This document shows positions 54,600-64,000 of a DNA stretch of 64,000 bases, one piece after another. The translations under genes were made by a program, and so were the position numbers. This stretch comes from Adiantum capillus-veneris (taxonomy: Eukaryota > Streptophyta > Polypodiopsida > Polypodiales > Pteridaceae). Position 1 is the first letter of the stretch; every line of letters begins with the position of its first letter. The DNA lies in NCBI GenBank assembly GCA_014529385.2, contig CM043947.1:122956891-123020890 (forward strand). The letters run 5' to 3'. The notes beneath the pieces are model-generated. The model was not told the origin of the DNA. It was given only the letters and a program-made list of their open reading frames with translations, and ran no database searches.

Positions 54600-56510
54600 C
54601 TCTAGCCATGTCCGATCCCCGCACACCACGGTCTAGAGGTGCACGGAGATTGGGACCACTCGTCTTTATTGGCCAATGACTATATGTTAGGGTTTTTGTA
54701 GTCTTTGTGTGCTTCTGAAGTCCGATTGTGTTGTTTTACTTCATTCATCAAAGTCCGTTTGTGTTTTGAAGTAACAAGTTTTCGTAGTCTGTTTGCATTT
54801 TTTCAACTATTTGCCGCTAGCTCTAACAACCTCCCATTTTCTAGCCATGACTGCTCCTCGCACACTTCAGTCTAGAGGTGTACGGAGATTAGGATTATAG
54901 GGTAATAATCTCGTATTTATTGATCAATGACTATATATTAGGGGTTTTGAGTTTTGTGTACGCTTTTGAAGTCTAATTGCGTTATTTTACTTCATTTATC
55001 AAAGTCTGTTTCCATTTTTTGAAGTACACGAGTCATTTCCGAAGTCTGTTTGTGTTTTCTCTAACATTTACAGTTAGCTCTAACTTAACTATAAGCTAAA
55101 CCTAACCTATAACCTATAACCTAAACCTAACCTAAACGAAGTCTGTTTGCGTTTTTTGAAATAGACGAGTCATTTTCGAAGTCCGTTTGCGTTTTTTTAC
55201 TATTTGTCGCTAGTTCTATTCTAACCTATAACCTAAATCTAACCTAATCTATAACGTAACTTAAATTATAACCTATAACTTAACCTATAACCTAACTTAA
55301 CTGAAGTCCGTTTGCGTTTTTTGAAGTACAATGAGTCATTTTCGAAGTGCAATTGCATTTTTTCTACTATTTTTTGCTAGCTCTAATTTAACCTATAACC
55401 TTAACCTAACATAACTTAAACTAACCTAACCTATAACCTAAACCTAACATAACCAAAGTCCGTTTACATTTTGTGAAGTACACGAGTCATTTTCAAAGTC
55501 CGTTTGCATTTTTTCTATTGTTTGCCGCTAGCTCTAACCCAACCCATAAATAACCTAACCTATAACCTAAACTTAATCTATGACTAACCTAGTCTAACTT
55601 ATAACTTAACTTAACTTATAACCTATAACTTAACCTAACCTAACCTATAACCTAAACGTAACCTATTACCTAACATAATCAAAGTTTGTTTGCGTTTTTT
55701 GAAGTACACGAGTCATTTTCAAAATTCGTTTGCATTTTTTCTACTATTTGTCGCTAGCTCTAACCTATAACCTAACCTAACTTATAACTTATAACATTAA
55801 CCTAACCTAATCTATAACTTAATCTAATCGAAGTACGTTTGTATTTTTTGAAGTGCACGAGTCATTTTCGAAGTCCATTTACGTTTTTTCTACTATTTGT
55901 CATTGGCTCTAATCTAATCTATAGCTTAACTTAACTTAATCTATAACTTAACTTAACCGAAGTCCGTTTGCATTTTTTGAAGTACACGAGTCATTTTCGA
56001 AGTTTATTTATGTTTTTCTTACTATTTGTCGTTAGCTCTAACCTAAAATATAACATAACCTAATCTATAATCTAAACTTAACTTAACCTAACCTAACCTA
56101 TAACTTATAACTTAATGTAACCTAATCTATAACCTAAACCTAACCGAAGTCTGTTTGCGTTTTTTGAAATACACAATTATTTTCGAAGTCCATTTGCGTT
56201 TTTTCTACTATTTTTTGTTAGCTCTAACCCAACCTATAATCTAACCTAAACGTAATCTATAACCTAACCTAACCTAACTGATAATCTATAACGTAACTTA
56301 ATCTATAACTTAACCTAGCTGAAGTCTGTTTGCATTTTTTGAAGTACATGAGTCATTTTCAAAGTTCGGTCGCATTTTTCTTACTATTTTTCGCTAGCTC
56401 TAATTTAACCTAACTTATAACTTAACCTAATCTAACCTATAACTTAACTTATAACTTAAACTTAACCTAACCTAGCCTATAACCTAAACCTAAACCTAAC
56501 TTAAAGTTAT
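54600..56510 (-). repeat. CACTA right subterminal repeat array
   Basis: Inverted equivalent of 43930-46235: CCTATAACCTAA words, ACTATTTGTCGCTAGCTCTAA, GAAGTCCGTTTGCG and GTACACGAGTCATTTTCGAA. Unit markers lie near 54808, 55065, 55199, 55370, 55519, 55742, 55893, 56021, 56209 and 56388, again about ten. Confidence 0.85.
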
Positions 56511-57139
56511 AACCTAAACCTCAATCGCATGATAATGATGAGATGGTAGCGAGAATGTTCTCCAAAGCATAATTTTAAAATAAAATTGCATAAAAATTTG
56601 AAGCAGTCAAAGCTTCATGCATGAAGTTTTATTTTGTTAATTCAATATAATTTTTTAAAAAAATTGTATAAAACTTTAAACCACTCCACTCACATGCGGC
56701 CTATTTGAGCAAGAAAGAGTCTTGAAAACGTTTTCAAACTTATAAAGACATGCATATACACGCTATGTTACATACACATACACTAAATTACATAAACCTA
56801 CAAGAAAACTTGAAAAGAATCTCACCTTGATGACGAGGAGTAGTCCACGAGCAAGAATCTCACCTCCGGCAAGTCATTGGGCAACAGATTTGCAGTAAGA
56901 GAGGAAGAGGAGGGCAAGAGAAGAGGCAAAAAAATGAGGAAATGCGCAGAGAAAGACTCGCGATTCTGTTTTTTACAGGGTCTGCTTGTATAGATGCCGA
57001 TATAGACGCCAGTATGAGCACTAGTATAGGTGCTAGAAGAGTCCTCGATTTAAACGCGATACAGACGCCGATATAAGCGTCAAAAATTCAAAAATTAAAA
57101 TTTTTAAAAACTTGATCTCCCTCCAGATTTACCTACACA

Positions 57140-57202
57140 TATTATGACGTTGACCATTGACGCCAGTATCTGACGTTAGAATTTAAGCGAGCTCTTGTAG
57201 TG
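57140..57202 (-). repeat. CACTA right terminal inverted repeat
   Basis: Read inward: CACTACAAGAGCTCGCTTAA, then ACTGGCGTCAATGG. The canonical CACTACAAGA start is kept here. Confidence 0.9.
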
Positions 57203-58960
57203 TGCACTTAGTCAGGTGATTGTAACGCTACAAGGTTATACAATCAAGGGCTACTTTTCTTTTAGTGTATGCTAAATTATTGAATCAAGTTCTTTGTATC
57301 TGTTAAACAAGCATGAATGGGCGAGACTCTAGCAATGTTGTTATGGTCTTAAGATCATACTCATCATGCTACATTATCTAGGTCAAATCGGAGAGAATAA
57401 TATTTAGTCTCGCTAATCTTTGATCTCTAAAATTATTGATCATTTCTCTAAGTATTCATTAGCTCATTATAATAAGAATATTAGCTTACTATCATATCCA
57501 TGCATATGCAAACTACTCACGGGTACACAGTCCCTCTCTCTTGCTACTCTCTCTATATCTCTGTGTGCAAAATCTCCAACACTGCAGGGTTTCAGCGTTT
57601 TAAACCTCGACCCCTCTTACGGCAAGACAATAGGATAATCAGTCATTAAACACGCATCTTGTTGATGATAGGCAACCTCCCATTCAAGAGAAGATCATCA
57701 TATTAGAAGGCATAATCAAGGATGGCTTTGTGAGCATTTTCTTCCCACTCGATCACTTTAGGAATTTGAAATTTCTATAAGTAGAGACTACTTTATTTTT
57801 TTGCTCGAACATATTTTTCTTTTTCTTAGTTATTCACTCTAGATATCAAGATGGCCCGGTGAATGATAGTACCTTGTGACTAACTTTGTATTTTTTACCG
57901 AGTAGTTGAGTGCAAAGCTCATGTAGTACTGTGGTGGACGATAAATAAACAAACCACCTATTTTTGAAGTGAGGTGGCACTATCATAAATATCTTGCACT
58001 ATTTTCACTTTAGTATCATTCTCTCTTGGAGCTGCTAAATATAAAAACAGTTGTTGATAGGACAATCACGCTTCTAATGTATTGTGTTTACATTTAAGAG
58101 AATGGGTATTCAAGGAATTCATTTATGAATGCACTAATAAACATGGCCTTTAATAAAAATATAAGAACTTACTATTGAGGAAAATTAATCGAAATATTAG
58201 ATGGCTAACTTGTGTGATGATTAACCTTAATAACTCATCATCATCTGCACTTTGTATTAACAAGATTCATACATGAGCAACACTATTTTCATTCTAGGGA
58301 TTTGAAACTTATCCCAGCACACTAGTTGAGACAATGTACATTGTTATGGCAAGGATCATATGGATTGAATTGAACTAGAATGACAAAAATTCTACACATG
58401 TTAGAGCTCCTACGCTTGAAGAGGGCATGACTCTCCGCTCCACACCTTGTTATGGAAACTTATGGTTATTGACACATGTATTAGAGTGCTTATGTCTTGT
58501 GAGGCAAGACTCTTCGCTTTGCAATAATGTTATGAAAAATTATGGATGTCGATATATGTGTTCTAGAGTGCTTACACCTAGTACGATAGGACTCTCCATG
58601 GTTACATTATATGTGGAACTGGCCCACCATATTTGGTATGGATTGATATGAAAGGATATGATAAATTGGTATGGAAAGTTGGACGGGTGACAGATGATGG
58701 TCTATTTGGAACAACATTTCTGACCAATGTTGCACTTCGCACTTATGCACCTTTCCGTCATTTATGCAATCCCATATACCATTTAATGTTGCACGTTTTT
58801 TCACTTTTAGATTGCTTCCTACTAATCCTTGTTACTCTTTTGGTTTTTAGTTACTCATTGTGCTATGCAGTCATGTACCTAGCATCTTGTACCTCGCACT
58901 CGACTCCACCACTTATGTACCTCGCGAAAACGGAGGGTAGTTGCTTTTCAATCTCGGAGT
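57203..58960. other. No recognisable gene; short tandem duplication
   Basis: AT-rich and non-coding. At about 58400-58610 a roughly 90-100 bp segment (GACTCTCCGC..GTTATGGAAA..TTATGG..ATATGTGTT..AGAGTGCTTA) is repeated about two to three times in diverged form. Confidence 0.45.
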
Positions 58961-58964
58961 ATCT

Positions 58965-59375
58965 TATGAATAAGGGATATGTACATTTAATACTCAAGTG
59001 CTCATTAGGAGCTATGGTCATTTATGCCGGCCAACCAATGTGTATTCATTTCGAGCATTGAAGAATCTATAAATAAAATATGTGCAAGAGAAAAATATTT
59101 ACTCTTGGACGAGGGGAGATTGCACCCACAAGCGTCCGTCTTATTCTTCTCTCTTCTCTTTTATCTCTTGCCGTGTCGGTGTGGTATACCACTCTAGGAG
59201 GCGCATCTGCACGTGCTCTTCTGCTCTGTCACGCACTCTATCTCTCTATGTTGGTGTACGACTTCTAATCTGTCTCATGATATTTGCTAGATATGCGGAT
59301 TTGTTTGTTTTATGGGTTGCAGGATGTTTTTTTAAAACTATTTTGTAGGGCTATCCGTGCTTCCGTGTGTAGCAC
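58965..59375 (+). mobile_element. Copia-type LTR (copy C)
   Basis: Matches copy B nearly end to end: AATAAGGGATATGTACATTT, GAATCTATAAATAAAATATG with the TATA element near 59068, and GGGGAGATTGCACCCA. No primer-binding site follows, so it is a solo or truncated LTR. Confidence 0.7.
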
Positions 59376-59566
59376 GTTCCCTCTCTTTGTTTTGCATGCA
59401 TATCGATCTAGGCACCAGCAAGCACGATCACTTTCTCTAATAGCCCTGAACCACAATCTCTTTGTGAATTCTCTCGCCATTTTCACTGTCTTACGTAAGG
59501 CCACATGCCTTCCCCATCTCTTCGTGTTTCTTGTCTGCAAAATCAACCCTCAAGCTGGCACTCCAT

Positions 59567-59567
<1 letters not shown>

Positions 59568-59645
<78 letters not shown>
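59568..59645. repeat. (CA)n-(GA)n compound microsatellite
   Basis: About 15 CA units followed by about 23 GA units. Confidence 0.95.
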
Positions 59646-59648
<3 letters not shown>

Positions 59649-59689
59649 TGGATTCCTGAGAGTCAGTCGTTGCTTGCATCATCGCCTAC

Positions 59690-59975
59690 ATCATCGCTAG
59701 AAGGCTCTAGAAGAATCTAGAAGGATCTAGAAGATTATAGAAGTTTTTAGAAACATGGAGAAGATTCCAGAAGAATCTAGAAGTTTTTGGCAAGCTCTAG
59801 AAAGTTGAAGAAGGATCTAGAAGGTTTTAGAAGAACTAGAAGGATTAAGAAGTTTCTAAAACCTTGGAGAAGATTCTGGAAGAATCTAGAAGTTTTTAGA
59901 GAGCTCTAAAAAGTTGAAGGAGGAATCCGGAAGGTTCTAGAAGGATCAAGAAGGTTCTAGAAGATTCTAACCTCC
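59690..59975 (+). repeat. Minisatellite of TCTAGAAG words
   Basis: Words such as GAATCTAGAAG, GATCTAGAAG and GTTCTAGAAG repeat about 20 times at 10-14 bp spacing, just upstream of the TATA box of the gypsy element 4 leader. Confidence 0.85.
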
Positions 59976-59999
59976 TCAAGTAACCTCCTCAAGCACTAG

Positions 60000-60007
60000 T
60001 ATAAATA
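60000..60007 (+). promoter_or_regulatory. TATA box of gypsy element 4 LTR
   Basis: TATAAATA, followed by GGGGTCTTGGGCC and, about 165 bp later, AATAAAG, a possible polyadenylation signal. The layout fits an LTR's U3-R-U5, but the LTR limits are not resolved. Confidence 0.5.
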
Positions 60008-60317
60008 GGGGTCTTGGGCCAGAAGCCCCTTAGTCTTGCCAACACCAGTTGTGAGGCTCCTATGAGGAAATCCCTCTTCTAGTTCTTATATTCAAGTCTT
60101 GTCCATGCCATCAAGCCTCGTCTTGAACTCAAGTCATGTAATCCAAATCTTGTATCTAGCTCTCTTAATAAAGTATGAAGTCTTATAATCAATATTAAGC
60201 TTATCATCAAGTCCAAGTTCTTGTACATTGTGAGCGCCTCCTCTTGCTCTCTTCTAGCTCTATACGCGCTCATAACAGTTTGGCAAGACTACCATCTCTT
60301 AATCTTCTCAAGCCATC

Positions 60318-61319
60318 ATGGAGCCGACGATGGAAGGTGTCATCAACGCATTGCAAAGCATCCAAGTTCAATTACAAGAACTTCGCAAGAGTAACGCTCA
60401 ACTTCAAGCAGGGCAACCCCAAATCTTGGGACCGGCATTGCAAAATCTTCAACGTTAAATTCAAGAGCTTCAAGAGACAAGCACACATCAAGCACAAGCT
60501 GCAAGATCTACTATTCTCAACAACATAAGAAGGAGCCAGCATGCCTGAAAAATTTGATGGGACTATATCAAAGTTTAGAGGTTTTCTCCAACAAGTGCGC
60601 CTCTTCATTTGAATGCAACAAGAGCGTTATCTAGATGATGCCTCTCAAGTAGGCCTTATTGGGACCCTCCTCTCGGGTACGGCTCTCTCTTGGTTTGCTC
60701 CCTTACTTGCAAAAGAATCTCCTCTTCTTCATGGCTTTAAAGCTTTTGTGCGGGAGTTCTCTGCAACCTTTGGGGATACTGATAGAGCAAGGGTTGCTGA
60801 AACAAAAATTAGAAATCTCCACCAAGGATCGAGACCTGCATCCGTCTATGCATCCGAATTTCAACAGCTCACTTGTGATTTGACTTGACATGAGGAATAT
60901 TTCATTAGCCAATTTAGGTGGGGATTAAAGGATGACGTAAAAGATCTTTTATTGACTATGCAAAAGGTTCACACACTAAGCGAGTTCATCTCTCAAGCAA
61001 TAGAATGTGATAATCGACTATTTGAGAGGAGACAAGAGAGGCGTCTTGGGGCACCATCGCGACCCCAAACAAAAGTGACACATAATGGCTACACACCTCA
61101 ACAGGGCCATGAATCAAGCATTGAGTCCATGCAAATTGATTTAGCACGGTTTCAACCTCTCTCAGCCCAGGAGAAGCAAAGGAGACGCATTAATGACTTA
61201 TGTATGTATTGTGGAGAGCAGGGGCACATGGTTCAACAGTGTCCAAGGAAGAGAAGGATGAAGGTTCATGGTGCAATGGCCTCAATGTGTTCTGAAAACA
61301 TGGACGTCCAACCCCAATA
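60318..61319 (+). pseudogene. gag: Gypsy element 4 gag
   Basis: Starts MEPTMEGVINALQ at 60318, broken by stops near 60456 and 60610 and again near 60886. The capsid-like part has SGTALSWFAPLL near 60677-60712 and VYASEFQQL near 60844. A zinc knuckle CMYCGEQGHMVQQC (CX2CX4HX4C) lies at about 61203-61244. This family differs from elements 1-3. The three or more stops make it non-functional. Confidence 0.85.
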
Positions 61320-61331
61320 GGGACTGACCGG

Positions 61332-62580
61332 TTGGACAAAAGAAAAGCAAAAAAAGGTCTCTTTCTTCCCGCTGATTCCACTTCACGTTTTATGCTACCA
61401 GTTAAGATCCATATGCCGGGTAGGCACATGGATTGTGAAGCATTACTAGATTCAGGCGCAACGGCGTGCTTCATGGACAAAGAATTTGCAAAAGAACAAG
61501 GCATACCACTTGTGGAGAAGTCTAATCCAACAAATGTAGAAGTCATTGATGGTTGTCTCCTCGCTTCAGGGGATGTCAGGTATCAAACTCGCCCCATAGA
61601 AGTAACATTATAGGAGCATGTTTCAAGAATAGCGTCCAATATTATACAAAGCCCAAGCAGTCCAATTGTTATTGGGTAGCCGTGGCTTGAATTACATAAT
61701 CCTGACATCAATTGGAGGGTTCGAAGAATTGAACCACAAAAAGTCCAAAAGAAGAAGGGAAGGCATAATAGGCCTATATATCTTGGAGCCAAGGTCTTCA
61801 TGCGTGCAGCCAAAAAGTATCCAACTTTCCTGATATTTGCAACACCAACCGACACGTCGACAACAAAAATCATGGAGGCATTGCCACATCAATATCAAGG
61901 TTACAATGATGTTTTTGAGAAGAAGAATGCAGACCTCTTACCGGAGTATCGACCCTATGATTGTGCTATAGAGCTTCGGAACCCAACCCCCTTTTGGCCC
62001 AATATACAAGTTATCTCAAGATGAATTGGTAGAATTACGGAAAAATATTGATGAGAATCTTGCTAAGGGGTTCATACGGCATTCAAAGTCCCCAGTAGGA
62101 GCTCCAATACTCTTTGTAAAAAAGAAATATAGAACTCTCCGGATGTGCGTGGATTATAGGGGCCTAAACAAGATCACCGTCAAGAATCGTATCCCCTTCC
62201 CTTGATCCCAGAGCTTCTTGAGCACCTTGGAAAGGTATGGCCAATTTGAATATACCGTCATGCCATTTGGTCTCACAAATGCCCCAGCTGTTTTTCAACA
62301 TTTAATGAACGATATCTTTTGGGAGTATTTGGATTATTTTGTGGTAATATATTTGGATGATATCTTGATATTTTCCAAGGATCAAGAAGTGCATGAGCAC
62401 CATGTACGATTAGTGCTTGAAAAGCTTCATGTATTAGGGTTATATGCAAAGTTGGAGAAGTTCTCTTTTCATCAATCTAAGGTGGAATTTCTTGGTTATG
62501 TAATTTTTGAAAAGGGAATCTCCATTGTTTGGCAGCGCAAACACAAAGTAGCTGATGATCTTCAGCTATGCTATTTTTAG
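61332..62580 (+). pseudogene. pol: Gypsy element 4 pol, internally deleted
   Basis: An aspartic protease frame with the intact catalytic LLDSGATACFMD lies near 61446-61482. RT then starts near 61920 ([30 protein letters not shown]). The RT palm segment between NRIPFP and YGQFEYTVMPFG is deleted (near 62200). The YLDDILIFS active site lies at about 62350-62376. After VEFLGYVIF the frame jumps to WQRKHKVADDLQ, the RNase H-to-integrase linker, showing a second deletion. Integrase is missing. Confidence 0.85.
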
Positions 62581-64000
62581 CATATGCTTACGATGTATTA
62601 GCATACGTTGCTTCATTTTTTGACACACATCATTTTGTATATGTACTTTTGACATATTTACGGGCTCTACATGAGTTTCAGCTTGTATATTTGATGTTAC
62701 TATGATGCCTAGGAGCTATAGAGATGCACACAATTCTATGCATCTCATGGGCGGCCGGACATATTTTTAATGTCCTAGGTATGAAAGTGAAAGTTAGGTC
62801 ATTTTTTAGGGATCCTCAGGTGAGTTAAGCTTTCATGGAAAGCTTGTAGAGAAGATAGAGGTGAAGATGTTTGGAGTTGAAGCTTTCTCTTGTGCTCACC
62901 TACTTTCTATGGCATGCAATGGAAAGCTAAGTGCTCTTGTTATTCTTTCTCTTTGTTGATTGTGTTTATGGTGAGTAGTTAAGCATTGATTAGTTTCTAA
63001 TTAGTGTTTCCCTCTCTCATTTATCTTCACTTTTACATTAGTGATGCTACACGTGAGATTTTGTGCTTGATTGATTGTAGGTGAATTGCGGTTAAGCGGT
63101 TGCTAGTACACACACATGCGTGTAGGCGTTAATTGGAGTGGAAAATCGACGCGATGCTTATGTTATTGTAAGTGCATTAACCCACTAATTTGCTGATTTG
63201 ATTTGCAACTTTGATTAAAGATAAATTTCACAAAAAATTAGTACAAATCTAACTGCAATTAGTGTGCCTGTGTAGACAAAGTGCACATTTTTTAGTGCAA
63301 ATTATGGTTTATTGGTGCCAATTGGGTTCATATAAAGCATTCGATTGCTTGATGTTGTTATGATGATTATAGATCGATTTTTTCATTGCTAAAATTGCGT
63401 CAAAATATTGTCCAATTTTTGCTTGATTGTGTGTGCATTGATTAGCGATTAGTGCTTGATTATGCTTGTGTGTGTACACTTAATTGGGCTTGTAATTGAT
63501 TGCAATTTGATGTGAAATTGGTTGCATTGAAAAGTTCAAAGTGTGCTGATCAATTGTGTATGCTTAATTTTGCTTAATTCTATTGCTAATTATGCTAATT
63601 TTTAGTCAAAATTAAGCAAAAATCGACCTAATTTGGGTGCAAAATGCATAGAAATTTGATTTTGGGTGTACATTTGAAGTGTTAATTGCAAAAAATTCTT
63701 TACAAAATTGAGCGTGTACGTAATTAAAGAACTATTTTTAGTTTGGCATGCGCATACGTCTCACTTCTCGTAACAGTGTGTGTACTTACTTAATTTAGGT
63801 ATGTGCATTTACTTAATTTAGGTGTGTGTGTGCACTTACTTAAATTGGATGTGTGTGTGCATGCATTTACTCGATTTAAGTGTGTGTGCACTTACTTGAT
63901 TTAGGTGTGTGTCAGCACTTACTTGATTTAGGTGTGTGTGCATTGCTTGATTTAGGTGTGTACATCATTTAAGAGGGGTGTGTACCATCCTCAATTTGGG
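62581..64000. other. AT-rich region, no gene; GTGTG-type repeats at end
   Basis: No coding sequence recognised. From about 63775 to 63960 a 25-35 bp unit (CACTTACTTGATTTAGGTGTGTGTG) recurs about six times with variation. The region may be the remaining 3' part of the gypsy element or unrelated sequence; no LTR match to 59600-60250 was seen. Confidence 0.4.

Larger units (their letters stand above)
43254..57202. mobile_element. CACTA (En/Spm) transposon, inverted-duplicated
   Basis: The right end read inward is CACTACAAGAGCTCGC and the left end is TACTACAAGAGCTCGC, the CACTA terminal motif with the first base changed. Flanking 3-bp sequences differ (ATG and TGC). The two halves are inverted copies of the same 5' portion of the element, running from each end through exon 1, subterminal arrays, the transposase N-terminus, DUF4216-like and acidic regions to the centre at 50692-50726. 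The right half lacks the transposase core and carries a PPR-bearing insertion. Confidence 0.85.

Overview
This window is intergenic, transposon-rich nuclear DNA of a seed plant, probably a flowering plant; the species cannot be read from it. The evidence is nested Ty3/gypsy and Ty1/copia LTR retrotransposons with plant-type primer-binding sites, a CACTA (En/Spm) DNA transposon, an intron-containing plant reductase gene, and many long (CT/GA)n tracts. Almost every reading frame other than the reductase is a broken retroelement or transposon gene.

Layout. 1-1956: CT/GA microsatellites and a truncated copia-type LTR. 1957-9751: gypsy element 1 (+ strand; 5' LTR truncated, pol broken), whose gag is interrupted by a deleted copia element (3139-4164) with a perfect 5-bp target duplication. 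9770-10560: satellite-like repeats of about 170-190 bp. 12300-24893: gypsy element 3 (- strand, degenerate), split by the complete gypsy element 2 (14223-23437, - strand, target duplication AGACT); the 3' LTR of element 2 itself carries a 676-bp hAT-like insertion. 24964-26299: a further LTR fragment of the element 1/2 family.

27540-29285: a repeat carrying pentatricopeptide (PPR) gene fragments, with a second, inverted copy at 52098-53635. 29290-31475: about five tandem, degenerate copies of one segment of a plant subtilisin-like protease gene. 31475-32441: the 3' end of a copia element. 32580-35600: low-information DNA with three tRNA-like (SINE-type) heads.

35616-39011: the one intact gene, a six-exon NADPH-dependent reductase of the dihydroflavonol/anthocyanidin/vestitone reductase group (341 aa; every splice junction keeps frame).

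41450-42100: copia gag and LTR remnants. 43254-57202: a 13.9-kb CACTA element arranged as a giant imperfect palindrome. Both outer ends carry the same transposon 5' end, with about ten subterminal repeats each, and both halves run inward to a hairpin centre with a 35-base spacer at 50692-50726. The left half keeps TNP2-type transposase segments. The right half has lost the transposase core, where the PPR repeat now sits. 58965-59375: another copia-type LTR. 59560-62580: gypsy element 4, broken. 62580-64000: AT-rich DNA without a recognisable gene.

The most interesting object is the inverted-duplicated CACTA element. If transcribed from either end it would give a long hairpin RNA matching its own transposase, the architecture of known naturally occurring transposon-silencing loci such as maize Mu killer. 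That role is inference from structure.
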